Shown here: positions 35,978 to 48,400 of the stretch, piece after piece | Layout: each line of letters begins with the position of its first letter | Numbering within the stretch: position 1 is the first letter of the stretch | NCBI RefSeq assembly: GCF_000003815.2 | Contig: NC_049980.1 | Coordinates: 22,767,249 to 22,831,248, forward strand | DNA: 64,000 bases | From: Branchiostoma floridae | Lineage: Eukaryota; Chordata; Leptocardii; Amphioxiformes; Branchiostomatidae | Direction of reading: 5' to 3' | The notes under the pieces: model-generated | What the model was told of the DNA's origin: nothing | Seen by the model: the letters and a program-made list of their open reading frames with translations, nothing else | The model's database searches: none | Program-made: the position numbers and the translations under genes

Positions 35978-38900
35978 ATGTTGACCCTGATCGTGCACGT
36001 CAGGTCCCTGAGGTACATGTTGCCCGCTGCGATGATGATGATGCCTGCCACGCCGTATTTCCTGACGTCGGCGGCGCTGAAGGTCCTATCGGCGGCCCTC
36101 CCCCTGCGATGGTACCGATCAGCTGACGACTTCATGTACACCATCTACCAGAGCATGGTGCTCTTCTTTTTCGAGCATTGCACAGGAGTGGAGGTAGACC
36201 AGTATTTTCCTTCAGTTCGCAATGTTCACAGTACTAGTATTGTATACAGAGATGGGGAAGAGACCCAGACACATTGAATTATTCACCCACCGCAACCCCC
36301 CACCCCCCAAGTTTTGCATGTTGGAACTAATGAGGTTTAATTGAATAGCACTGAAAGTGAAAGCCATAAAGCAATGCCACATGTATTGTGCTAGTGCTAC
36401 CTTTTAAATATGTTAATGTGAAGTTTCATGCATCTCATCATAGTATTGAATAAGCATCAGGGGTGGGATCATGTAATGTGTTGCATAATTTGTCTGGCAT
36501 GATTTTTAGGACTCAAACACTGCCATAACCTGGTTGCCAGACTACAGCTGTGTTACCAGGCTACTTAAAGCCTGGAGGGTCTGTCTACTGTAAATGCATT
36601 TAAGTTCGTCAGGGTTTAATTCCCCAGTAGCGCTAGCGGGAATATGGAGTGTTTGCAGTGGTTTTTAGTTTGCGGTAGCGCCAGAACTTGAAAATGCCCT
36701 GGAGAAAAAGGAGATTGACAGAAGTAGGAAGAGACAGGAACCATGTCAATCTACGGAATTCTGCTGCGAGACCTGCGGAAAGCCTTGCAGAAGCCGAGCT
36801 GGCCTGGTTGCTCACAGACGGGCCCATCGGCGGTGGACAGATCGTCCGTCAGGATGAAAAGGACTATGATGATGAGTGCCATATACTGTAGTCACATACT
36901 GTAATGGAAGAATGTTCAAGGCCAGGTTGTTAGTTTGGGGTGAAACGGCCACCTGAAATCTGTGAACATAGAACAACTGGGAACATTTCTGCATTTACAG
37001 TATTACAGAAGGACACAGGAGCATTACATTAATCAGTAGACAATGGATATTGAAAGCATAATAAGTCTTTGAGAACAATATGCCTTCTATTCATGCATCC
37101 TTTGTTCATTGTTCCCATCAGGTTGTTTTGTATGGGGATGACCCTTCCAAGATGCCACCTGAGAACATTATCTACCTGTCCAACCACCAGTGCACAGGTA
37201 AGAATGGCTAGATAGCGATGCTCGAGGTCGAGTTACGTGTGAAGGCTATATGATTGATATTAATGTTTTTCACGCCCTTTCCACTAGACACACTGATTGT
37301 GCTGTGAGTGTTCAGTAACCAAAGATTTGATACAGAATAAATTTTCAAAGGTTTTTCTTTTCATGTTATGTACTAGCATTGTTTCATTTTCCAAATATGA
37401 AATCAATATGTAATAGTATGTAATAGTATCACCGTCTACTGGAAAGGTCATAAGGGACATATAAGGGACAGTTTGGATTTTGATTATTGCCCTGTTTAAT
37501 CATAGAATCTTGTTTACAACACCCAGTTTTGATTTTCTTCCTTATCTCTTGACCTGCCAGACCTCCTTACCTTAGATACCCATCTCTTATCAGTCTACAG
37601 ATTGTGTGGTAGTACATTTTACATATGTAACTATATATGTCCCTTTAATCGCTCTCTCTTTGATAGTGGACTGGGCAGTGGCAGACATGTTGGCCATCAG
37701 GCAAGGCATGTTGGGGCACGTCCGCTATGTCTTGAAGGATGGTTTGCGCTATCTTCCGCTGTACGGCTGGTACTTCAGACAGGTCGGCATATACACCAAG
37801 TTCATTGTCAACAAAACTAAAGATTGAATTCATCATCACATTCCTCAAAACTATCATCAGAACTTCAACAAATGACATAGCAAATACAATATCCCAGTTA
37901 AGATAGTTACAATAGAGTTATTTTTTGTCGTGTCTCAATAAAGATTATTTATTCACTTGATGGCATGAAATATTTCATAAAAAGTTGTCTGTCATTGTTC
38001 ATGTAAGTTCTTTTGTAACATGGTTTGTTTTCTCAGCACGGCTGTGTGTATGTGAAGAGAGGAGGGAACAATGAGAGGGGACGTGCCAACCAGATAAGGG
38101 ACCTGAACAATACTTCTGTACCAGTAAGTCATGATCACTGTCTTCTGTATTTCAAGGTCACCAATTTTCCTTGATTGCAAGAATTGTTGGACTAACAGGA
38201 TAGGAAATGTATTTCCCTGATAAATGGAAGTTTTACAATGAATGAGGAAAACAATATCTGCAGTATCTGAAGTTTAAGGTCAGACTAGAAGTTATATCTA
38301 AACCTTCAGGAAGCTGTGTGGCATCAGATTACTGTACATCAATGTACTTACATATGAGCTCTTCAGTATTGTATATGTGTTTTTATTGTTATTGCAGAAT
38401 TACATGGTGATATTTCCTGAGGGAACTCGCTACAATCCGGAAAAGAAAAATGCCATACTCAAGAGCCAAGGGTTTGCTCATGCACATGGTACAGAATATA
38501 CACTTCTGCACTTCAAAGTCAGGGTTGAAGTACAGCCAGTAATATTTCACGCTGAATAAATGGATTGTTGTGATATGAACAGAAATGAATGGGGACCGAA
38601 GTTAGTAACAATATAGGACAGTTTTTCCCCCTTTTGCTTACTTGGTAACAGTGTCTGCATTTGGGAGCAACATAAAGATGTTTTGTTTGGGTTAGTTTAG
38701 AATTGACACAAACATCCATTCTGTTATCAGGGTTGGAAGTTCTTGAACACGTCTTGACACCGCGGGTGAAAGCAACAGAGCTGTGTTTACGAGCAATGGG
38801 GGACAATGTCACCGCTGTATATGACGTCACTGTGGCGTACAGCACACCAGACACCCAGGGACGACCTCGTGCACCAGACATGCCAGGTGAGTAAACTGGC

Positions 38901-39725
38901 ATCAAAGTTACTGCTGAATTAGTTGAGGTATGGATTGAAATATAAACATGACCTTGTTGACACTATACCAAAGAGGTTATCACATTCCTTCCATGTAATT
39001 TGAGGTTGAATTCAGAGGCTGATTTTACATGTTGTTGTACCATGTCCTCCCTCCAGACTACCTGATGGGCCAGAGTCAGCGGATCCACGTTCATCTGACA
39101 AGAATCCCCCTGCAGGACATCCCGCAGGAACAGGGGGCGCTGCAGGACTGGCTGCACGGTAGATTTGTAGAAAAGGACAGGTCAGTGATTTGCGTGTGTG
39201 TGTGAAGGAAGGTCTTGACTTGATATGTGATAACAAAGATACATCCACATACATCCATGCCAATTAAGAGAGAAAATGTCAAGAGCTGGCCAGGATCAGA
39301 AGAACTATACTATATAGGGTTGGTGCTATAATTTTAAGTAATTTAGGAAAAATTAGATAGGATGAAACAAAAGGCCTTTGCAGTCTAAGTGTGGTAAACT
39401 GATGGCATCCATGATAGATGCATATGGTAAATACATGTAGTTGGATGGCATGAATTGTTTTTGTCACTGATTCAACATTTTTAATCATTGCTTCTCTCCT
39501 AGGATGCTGAAAAAGTTCTTCTCTGATGACCCTGATGTCAGAGGTCGTTTTGAGGGGAGAGGTCGTGTGTCTAGGCTGCCCCTGTGGAAGACCCTGCCGT
39601 CCACACTGGTGCTGTGTGCAATAACACTGCCGTTCCTGGTCACCAAGGAGGGGAGGGATGCTTACTGGAAGAGCTGCTTAGGCTCTGTTGCATTTGGATG
39701 GCTCTGGATGGCTGTCACTGTTTGA
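35978..39725 (+). CDS. AGPAT5: 1-acylglycerol-3-phosphate acyltransferase epsilon
   Basis: Eight exons: 35978-36193, 37122-37197, 37667-37782, 38037-38123, 38398-38488, 38731-38886, 39057-39180 and 39503-39725 (362 residues; the human protein is about 364). All introns are GT..AG and phases agree. It transfers an acyl chain from acyl-CoA to the sn-2 position of lysophosphatidic acid, giving phosphatidic acid. The acyltransferase motifs are intact: NHQCTVD (93-99, NHX4D), GCVYVKRG, and FPEGTR (171-176). YQSMVLFFFEHCTGV, IRQGMLGHVRYVLK and HVLTPRVKAT align with vertebrate AGPAT5. Hydrophobic segments at the N-terminus and near the C-terminus suit a membrane enzyme; the vertebrate protein is found in ER and mitochondrial membranes. 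The ATG at 35978 places a vertebrate-like RSLRYMLP at the N-terminus. Confidence 0.95.
36194..37121 (+). other. AGPAT5 intron 1
   Basis: Begins GTAGAC and ends CATCAG. It contains a C-rich stretch near 36295-36308 and one small open frame (36688-36891, basic then acidic) that matches no family I know. Nothing else was recognised. Confidence 0.7.
37274..37448. mobile_element. Short CCACTAGA-type foldback element
   Basis: GCCCTTTCCACTAGACAC on the left is matched by GACCTTTCCAGTAGACGG on the complement of the right end. The 175 bp in AGPAT5 intron 2 encode nothing. The termini resemble those at 11126-13096 and 53481-53558. Confidence 0.5.
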
Positions 39726-41176
39726 TAGTCTTTTATGTGAAAGTTATTAATGTTTATTTAACCCACTAAGTGTTGTTATATATGTACATGTATGTATAAA
39801 GAGTAATATGCTTAATTTTATCCCAATGTTACAGTACATGTAACTGCTTTTCTGAAAAGTTTTGCCTCAGTCCACCATTACACTTTTGTTATGTAAAACG
39901 TGTATAACATGCACAAAGTCTTGAATAGTGATGTTGTTTCACACAATGATATTGTACTTGAGTATTCCGAAGACATTAACAAGGATTAAATAGTTTCCAA
40001 CTGCCACAGGTTACAGCATTGTGTAACAGTATGGTGTACAGTGTATTATTATATTATAGCATACATGTACGTTGTTCTAGCAAGGAGATTAACCTCCTTG
40101 GTACTAGTAAGTATTCATCATGAATTATTTTGTGTGCAATCATGAGAAGTACATTTATGCTTGCATGAACTTGCCATGCACATGGAAAACAAGAAAAAAA
40201 TTTTTTCCAAAGGTTATGACTCAAGTTTGACACAGCTTCAGACATGAAGATTTACTGCACAGAATTATGCAATATGCAGTGATAATTTGTTTGTTTGAGG
40301 CTTTCTTTATTCGTGAGCATATATATTATTGCTGCTTCTTCTAAGACAGAAGAATGCCAACAAGCTTTCAGAAAGGACCCTTTAAGATGATGATGTGATG
40401 AAGTTAGAGAATGCACCTTTTCAATATTACACTAGTATTATCTGGAAATCTTTTGTAAAAATTTGTATACGTTATGTACAGTTTTTATATCTTTCTTATG
40501 AAAGTTTAAGTGACTCATTACCATGTGCATAAACTATGTAATACATGTAGTAACATTAGCGTTCACCTGTATTAACTTTATATCTAGGTTTAACCACATA
40601 GCAGAAAAAATTATTAGAAATGCTTCTTGATTATGTGTACATGTAGACAATACTTTAATGCCACTGAGTTATTAAATAAGATAAACTTCCATCATCCCCA
40701 TTTTCTTTTGTCTTGGATGGATATGTGTTCTATTTGTATGGGAAAGAAATTGCCTTCAGGTTTCACTTCAGTATTAGGTCATGCAAGAACCAATGCATGG
40801 TAATTATTGTGCCAGTGATCATGTAGATTATATTGCTATGGATTGATACATTTCCTTGTCATAATGGTGAAATTTACACCATAGAGAACAATGCATAGAC
40901 TTGTGAGATACAGTTTACATGTCAAGTAAGATTGTTCCTTCAGAAAAAGTAAGTCAACAAGGTCAAGGGGTAGATGAGGTGATGTGAAAGCATCAATGGA
41001 ACATCTGTTCATCTTGCTATTCCAGACAAGCTTGGTTTATCTAAATGATTGTAATGCAAAGAATTCTTCACAAAGTTGTTTCAATCATCAGTGTGTCAAG
41101 TCATGAACTGAAATTTCTTGTTAAACTTTTTTTCTGGAATTACGTTATGTGACCTTAAGTAGAAAATGTTTCCCAC

Positions 41177-41225
41177 AATAAAAAAATACAACAGTCAAGT
41201 AGATGGCACAGTAGAGACTTTTATT
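41177..41225. terminator. Facing poly(A) signals of AGPAT5 and RNF146
   Basis: AATAAA for the plus strand is at 41177-41182. TTTATT, which is AATAAA for the minus strand, is at 41220-41225. Cleavage 10-30 nt after each would leave the two transcripts abutting or overlapping by a few bases. The signals are seen; their use is inferred. Confidence 0.5.
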
Positions 41226-41873
41226 TGCCAATTTTGCTGTAACAGAATATTGCATGGTCACCACATGATAAAGCATCACACACTCAACAATGCATCATTA
41301 TTCAATCAGTAAGCAGAGAAAACTGACTAATATGTAATTCACATTCAGCAGTAAATGAAGGTTTGCAACATTTTTATCCATAGCCTGACTAAATAGTGCT
41401 ATCTGTACATGTACTTGAAGCGGTCACTGAGCCTGGCCACTTTGCAACAGCATGATACAGGAATGTAAGCATATACAGTCGTGTTTGTGTTCATATATTG
41501 TATGTGTCCAAATTTTATGCAACAGCAGTTACTCAAAGACACAAAGTTGACCAAAGAGGATGAAAGAGACTCGACAGATACAATCGGTTTGGATACCAGC
41601 CGCATTTCCAGGCTACATACCATATACGCATTACATCATGTACATTCTGGCGAAAGCCACATGCAGCTTGCCAATACATCCAAGTACTGCAAGCTAACAA
41701 TGAATGTCAGACAATTACCATTGATTGACATGAAGCAACCCATTTGCCTTAAGACACTTCAATAAACTAATGCAGTCAAAATAAGTGACTTTTACAATCC
41801 ATATCTGCCAGAAATTCAAAAGCACCTGTCAAGTTCACATCATCTGGAATTTTCTTTAAAAGCAAAGTCTATG

Positions 41874-41919
41874 ACCCTCTTCCAAATAGCAACTTCACCC
41901 TCTTCTAAATAGCAACTTA
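41874..41919. repeat. 23 bp tandem duplication
   Basis: Two adjacent copies of ACCCTCTTCCAAATAGCAAC plus TTC, differing at one or two positions, lie in the presumed RNF146 3' UTR. Confidence 0.85.
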
Positions 41920-43191
41920 CAGGTGCAAAATTAAAGTGAGGATAAAAAAAGCACTGAAATCAGCTGATATAAGTATAAGTATGAGTACCAAGGGAGTACT
42001 TTAACCACTGATTTCTGACATTGCTTACGTTGCAAGGGGAACAGTTTTACCTACAAATTACTTGAAAGGCCCTATCTGCCACAATCTACTAGTACTAAAA
42101 ACACAGCACACCTTGATATGTTACATTTACCAAGCAATTCACTACGACTGCGAGTATGATGTTGCTTTTGTATTAACTTTTCTAAATTTAGTATATATTC
42201 TGAATTTTCTGATGCATGTAAAACAGTTACCCTCATCCTACCCACATTCTAACCAATAAAAAATACAGATACATAACCAACTCCCAAGCTGTATGAGGGT
42301 TAAGCATTCACTCCTTGAGTACATGAGGCATTTTCAATTGTTACTCAACTTACTGTGCCTATTGTACTGTACATGTAGCTTAGCTGGTACATGTATAGGA
42401 ATAAGTACAGTATAATGGAATTTTCATCACAGACAGCTAAGAGTTTAACTCTGCATACCTAGTCCTTGCTGATGTAATCTTGTGAATTCATACAGAAATT
42501 TTCAATTCATCAAAGTGGCAGTTTCTACACATTTACCATAGCAGATTATTCATGTTTTGGTAGCTCCTTGCACAAGTTATAAAAAATTGTTTCATACCAA
42601 CATGTTTGTCAGTACATTATCTTTTAGATGTAAAACTCATACTTACACAAATAAGATTTTGTTAAAAGCACTCAAAGCAGTTTGTATTGATTGCACCACT
42701 TTTGTTTACTTGATCCTTTCTTTCAACAAATTTTGTTATGTTTGAGGCAATGGTTGAACGAATTCCCGCAACATCCAACCGGTAGTCACAGAACGGATGC
42801 TAAACCAGATAGTGAGTGTCGGGGGGTAATATCCTCTAGTCTTGTGTATGTTTACTATGTTACTAAAATTACAATCCTCCTTCCCATTATCTACCAACAA
42901 GACTGAAAATCAAAAGCATATAAAATGTGTGGCAAACTTTTACCTCTTCACTTCTATATAAAGTCACAACTTCTAGTTATACAATAAGTCCTTGGCAATT
43001 GAATTTGGATTACTTTCACCCAGACTCAGACTGGTAGGTTTGTCCACAGACAGATAAAACGTCAACTCTGGCTAATCTGAGGTGACAGGAACCTATTGAT
43101 AATTCTTCCACACAGCCACAGACTGAGCCCTGGCTTCACACAAAAATAAACAACAGAAAAGGTCACGTCCTTTACAATACATATCCTAGCA

Positions 43192-44833
43192 TCAGTCTGA
43201 CTCGTCGGACGAGTCTCCAGGAATGGCTTCCCTCGCCATGGCGACGGGTGCTGGGGAGCTGATCTGCCCCTGCAGCACAGCCTGCAGGACCCCGCTGCGG
43301 CTGGAGTCCGACCCTCTCCCCAGATGACTTCTCTGCAGCATTCGCACCATCTCCGACATCTCAGCTCCTCCTGAGGAGTTGGTATCCTCCTCATCTTCTT
43401 CTTGAGTAGGTGTGTGCTGTCTTAATGAATCTGGAGACAGTCTTGCAATTCCATGAGCTGATTGGTCCATCAGATCTTCACTGGTAGTGTCCTCTTCAGC
43501 TATGTTGGCATTCTCTTCACTTGTGGCTTCATCATGATCAGCTGACCCTCCAGATGACTTTGTACTTGTAGCTCTACTTGTGACGGTTACAGATCTGTTC
43601 CCTCCTGTGGCTCCTTCACTTGCACCTTCTACTCCATCTGCTGGGGCATTCCTTGGAGGAGCTGGTGCCGGGAGCCGCACCCCAGCCACTCCTTTCTTAG
43701 GTGTGTTTGTTAGGTCACGTTTGATCCGCCGCCGCCTGCTTGGATCGTTCCGTCTAAACTGCAACATGTTGACAAAGTCAATGATGTACAGAAACCCTGC
43801 TATTAGTAGTTCACAAGATTTCTTCTTCTTTGTGTAAGCATCTTCTAGCTCTGCATTAGTACGTTCATCATACTGCCACCAACCGTTGCGCCCCTCATAG
43901 AACCAGCAGTACACCTCTTCTTCTTCTTCCTCTTCCTCCTCTGCAACTTTGACTGGCTTGACGAGCTCCGGTCGCTCCAGATATTCAATGGGAATCTCTT
44001 GGCGGCAAAGTGCACATCGCTTGCTCTGATTGGCCACGCCCTTGACACAGAGGTAACAGAAGATGTGCGTACATGGCAGACGAACTGGCTGGACACATGT
44101 CTGCAGACAGACTGCACACTCAGGGACCATGTCCTCACCAGGCTTCTGACCTGTACAGAAACAAGCAGAAAATCTAAAGCTTTAACATCAGGCCACACTG
44201 ACTTAATTCTAAGGCTGACACCTTCTGGGCACCCCAATACTAATGTGAGAGAGCAGAAAAAAAACAAGTTATAATATTAGAACTAATGTCATTTACAAAT
44301 TTCAAATTTTAAATCAAGACTGTGGCTTTAGGATGGGATTTACATTTACATGTAGAACATTCTATGCATGGTGTCTTTCCATTTCAACCTGCTAGGATTC
44401 ATTTTGCATGGTTCAGATTTGGATTCCACAAAAGAAAAGAAAAATATATAATTTTCTCACCAATGTGCAGCTACAAAGCTTTCCCCTATCAAAAATTAAA
44501 AGGGGGTGTCCCGCAAGTGAAACAATTTGTATCCGTACAAACGTTTTGTTTACTTTTTTTTAAAATCTTAGCATACCGAACGCTTGAGATAAATATATAT
44601 ACAAAGACAATACCAGCCTGGCTTGGCTCAACCAAAGGCATAAATCAACAGACAGACGAGACAAGAAGAGTACAGCTCTAGATTTTGGTCGCCATTTTTG
44701 TCCGGCATCAGAAAAGATCAAAGACAATTTTACCTGTCGCAGTCTCCGCCATTTCCTCGTTTTCTTTCCGGTTCTTTGCCCTCGATTGCCTCAAAGATGT
44801 CTCAGTGCTACTCTGGGAACCACTTTCCGCCAT
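43192..44833 (-). CDS. RNF146: E3 ubiquitin ligase RNF146 (Iduna), RING plus WWE
   Basis: Two exons on minus, 44734-44833 and 43192-44150, join in phase 1 to give 352 residues. The ATG at 44833 is the first in frame. The C3HC4 RING finger has Cys45, Cys48, Cys60, His62, Cys65, Cys68, Cys79 and Cys82 all present. A run of nine Glu (104-112) follows, then a WWE domain (about 113-178) with [28 protein letters not shown] and the basic RRRRIKRD. In vertebrates the WWE domain binds iso-ADP-ribose in poly(ADP-ribose) chains and activates the RING, so that tankyrase-modified proteins such as axin are ubiquitylated and degraded. The C-terminal half is acidic, Ser/Thr-rich and low in complexity, as in other RNF146 proteins. 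It diverges from EIF3E. Confidence 0.95.
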
Positions 44834-45401
44834 GCCGTAGAGAAATATGCCACAGAATCAGAGGAAAATCGGCATTTTCTCACCTACAAGTACAACAACC
44901 TAAAGTGACTAGTGATACATCAGTCATTGGTCTTATCACTCACACATGACCTCTTTCTTCAACCACGTAGAGTAAATAGTTCTATATTTTTGGCATAAAA
45001 ACATCCCACAATTCAACCAAGTATGAGCTTTCTCCACCCTAAATCAATGAGATACCTTATTATTGTTATGCTTAAGTAATCTTGCAAAATAATGATTTTC
45101 TAATATCTGTAAATGATTGGGATATTGGCGCGAAACCGTAACTATGAGGTCACTTATCAATGCGCAGTCGGAACAGGCGAAACCAAAAACAAAACGGTAT
45201 ACTTGAACTGGTACATTAAATTTTAACATAATCATATAGCTTTCAATGCCATATTTGCACATCAAATATAAAAATTTTATATATATTCTACATTTCCTTT
45301 GGGATAAAATACCTACTTATCAATCATTATTGATTATATCTAAAAAGGTTTCCCCCCCTTCCCCCCTTCTTCACCAAAATTATCATTAAACCGAAGTCAA
45401 G
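44834..45401. promoter_or_regulatory. Divergent promoter region of RNF146 and EIF3E
   Basis: Start codons of the two genes face away from each other across 568 bp, which suggests a shared bidirectional promoter. Both starts lie in ATGGCGGA contexts, and EIF3E has AAGATGGCGGAG, matching the YY1-type element often found at start codons of housekeeping genes. No TATA box was located near either presumed start. Promoter activity is inferred from position. Confidence 0.5.
45349..45372 (+). promoter_or_regulatory. Candidate TOP-like pyrimidine tract of EIF3E
   Basis: An uninterrupted run of 24 pyrimidines (T/C) ends 30 nt before the EIF3E ATG. Vertebrate EIF3E mRNA is regarded as a 5' terminal oligopyrimidine mRNA, so transcription starting at a C within this tract would put the amphioxus-type gene under the same growth-dependent translational control. 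The tract is seen; the start site is inferred. Confidence 0.45.
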
Positions 45402-48400
45402 ATGGCGGAGTGGGACCTGACGACCCGCATGGGCCAGTATCTGGACAGACATTTAGTCTTTCCTCTGCTGGAATTCCTGTCTGTTAAAGGGGTAAGTTGG
45501 TCTTAAGGCAACCTTGGAATGTTTTGAATCTTTTTCTAGAAGATTAGGGTAATATCTTTGCAGTTTGTCGGTGGTATAACGGGAGACGTTTCGCAACTCG
45601 TGGCCGGCATATGGCGCCTTCGTGCAGGTGGGAGGGGGGCACCCTACAAAATTATATTATGCGGAAATCATTTGCATGTACAAATCTATTATCTTATGAC
45701 ATGCGCATTGCAGAAATGTAGACAAATGTAAAGATTAAGAAATTTCAGTTGGTGCTAAAATGTACTAGTGCAGAAAGTGTGGTTAGTGGAATAATTTGCA
45801 TTTAATGATATATAATATTTTTCGTGGTGGATTCATCATAATTTGTATATGCTATAGGAGTGGAAAGGGAGGTTTATGGTGTGTTTCAAATTCGCATCAG
45901 AAAAAGATTATTATTCTGTAGGACATAAGTCATAAAAGGGTCACGATACCACATTTTGTACTAGAGCAACCAGGCCGGATGGACTCGACTTAAGCAAGTA
46001 AGCAAGCAACCATTACAAAACTACAGCAAAGGTTTCACTGTTGAAAAACCATACTACATGTCTTTTTGCCTGTTTATGTCAAGTAATCAACCTATCTCAA
46101 ACTCATGAGCTTGTGAGACTAGACATAGAAGTAACAGAAACATAATTTGTAGGATCCTACACTACAGTGTTACCAAAGATTGTGTATTTTTAAAGCAGAG
46201 TAATCATTGTGTTTTTTCCAGATCTATGATGAACATGAGCTGCTGAAGGGGAAATTGGACCTTCTCAGCAACACCAACATGGTAAGACTTTTCTTTCTAT
46301 GCTTTATGGGACTTGGTTCTATCAATTGTATCTCTGAATATATTGTGTAGCCTCATGGAAGGGAACCATCTTGTTTTTGCTTCATTTCATCCTCTTCTTT
46401 CATTTCATTGACCAGGCTATCACTATGGTTACTGGTAAAGTTACCAAAATGGTGCTTAATAACATGCAGCAAGTGGCAGGATGAAGCAGGAGGGGCAGGT
46501 CACCATATGTACATAGAAACAAATAAATGAAGTAGTTTGTTAGGCTAGATCATGTGAAGGTAAATAGGTATTTGCTTTCAAATGTTAATTTCTAGTTTCA
46601 TTTTAAAAGCTAAGTATCTTTGTGCAGTGTATCAGCAGACTTTGTTCTGTTTGTTCTTGTCAGGTTGACTTTGCCATGGATGTGTGGAAGAGCCTGTATC
46701 CTGACCAGGACGTGCCAGACAGTAAGACTTTTCTTTTATGCTTGAATAATCCTGGAAGAGCTTCTTGTACGTTAGGCAAACCTTGGCTGTTGTGCCATGC
46801 AAGTTTTGGTTTATAATTGTTTGTACGCTTTTGGAAAGCAACAAGAAGTTTTACCAGTAGGTTCAGAAAGGCCCTGAAACTTAATGCACGTGTGAAGTCT
46901 ACATGTTGGTTACAGTTTTATGGCTCAAAAATAGGTAAATACTGCTAGACTGATTTTTAAAACTTAAGACAGTTAGTTACCCATTTCCCTATTCTAGCAA
47001 ATGAGCCCCAATACCATAGATGTGACAGATATATTTCTTAGAATGACATAAAGCAGCAGAACCCATGTTGATTTTGTCTCCTTTGGTTCCAGTCCAAAGC
47101 CAGCAGCGACCGCTGGGCATGTACCTAGGTACACACAGACCTCAGTCAGGTCATATTTCTCAGGAAAACCATGCAGAATCTTATCTTGACTTAAGGTTGC
47201 CCCAATGAAGCTATTCATTGTTCTTGTAATCAAAACTTGTGATTGGTTTCAGTTTTTGATGATGTTGGGGAGTCTTTTATGTATGTATTTTTAGGGTGTA
47301 GATTTATAAGAAGTTCAGAAATTCAGTTGCAACAAGCCAATGACTGCCTTCATTTTGGAAATATGAGTCATGACCTGACATATTTTCTGCTTGGTTATTA
47401 TGTTATTGTTTATACCTGTCTGAGTGTCTGTTATACTTTTATGGTAATATGGCAATATGCCATAATGTTGTTCTCAAGCATCTATGTACATGTACTTGCA
47501 ATAACTCACTGATAGTTTGCTAGCAGCATGGCCATGTTGGTGTTATTTTGGCTGAGGCTAGTAGACAAGAAGTTGGCAGTTCTCAACTTCTGTATATGAT
47601 GTTCATTTGCTTTTGCTGGAAACAAAACTTTGGATCTAAGCTTTTAATTTCTTTTATTGAAGCAAGGTTCTTTCCCAAGCATGTTGACTGAAAAGTTTTA
47701 GATTTGGTGGAGAAGAAATTGCTCAGGATCCGATGGGACCCAGTATACCCAGTTTTGTGTATTCAGTGAAAGTGTTTGTGTGTGTTCCAGGTCTGGTTCA
47801 GAAGCGACAGGAGGTTGTTGGTCAGCTGAAGTTCCTCCAGGCAGAGTGTGAACCCATTGTTAAGATCTTTGAAGACCCTGAGGTGGCCCGACAGATCCAG
47901 TCCACAAGGTACCGTCTCATGTTGACCGTTACTTGTCGATTTTAGGATGTTGCATTGTTGTAGTATACTGTATAGGTAAATATTTTGTTTCATCCAGCCC
48001 TTGTTTATGTCTGATAAAGACTGTTGACAAAAAAAATGTTTGCTTGTGTCTTTTCAGGGATGGCAGACAACTCTTTGATTACTTGGCACGAAACCATGGG
48101 GTAAGTACTCTCATGTCCCTAATAAACGTACCGGAACGTTTATTTTTTTCAGCCACAATCCACCCGGTACGTTCTTATTTTGGACGGTACGTTTATTTTT
48201 TTTCTGAAAATTGGGGCTTTGCTTAGCCAGGACCCTCAAAGAATTGAATTTTTGGGGTTTTCTGCCCATATTTCCGCGGTATTTTTGCTCAAAATTCCTT
48301 ATTTTTCGGGGGAAACGGCGCGGATTTCCATGAGCGTGTACGCGTACGCGGTACTCTTTCGGTGATTTCGGTCGATCTCGCTATGACGCTACGAAGTAAA

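Larger units (their letters stand above)
39726..43191. other. Convergent 3' regions of AGPAT5 and RNF146
   Basis: There is no further coding sequence between the two stop codons. The stretch is AT-rich and holds many TACATGTA copies and a 23 bp tandem duplication (41874-41919). Candidate poly(A) signals face each other at 41177-41225, which would give 3' UTRs of about 1.5 kb (AGPAT5) and 2 kb (RNF146). Shorter forms are possible. Confidence 0.6.

Noticed and set aside
36688-36891. 67-codon open frame in AGPAT5 intron 1
   Set aside because: No family match known to me. Exons 1 and 2 of AGPAT5 already join in phase around it.
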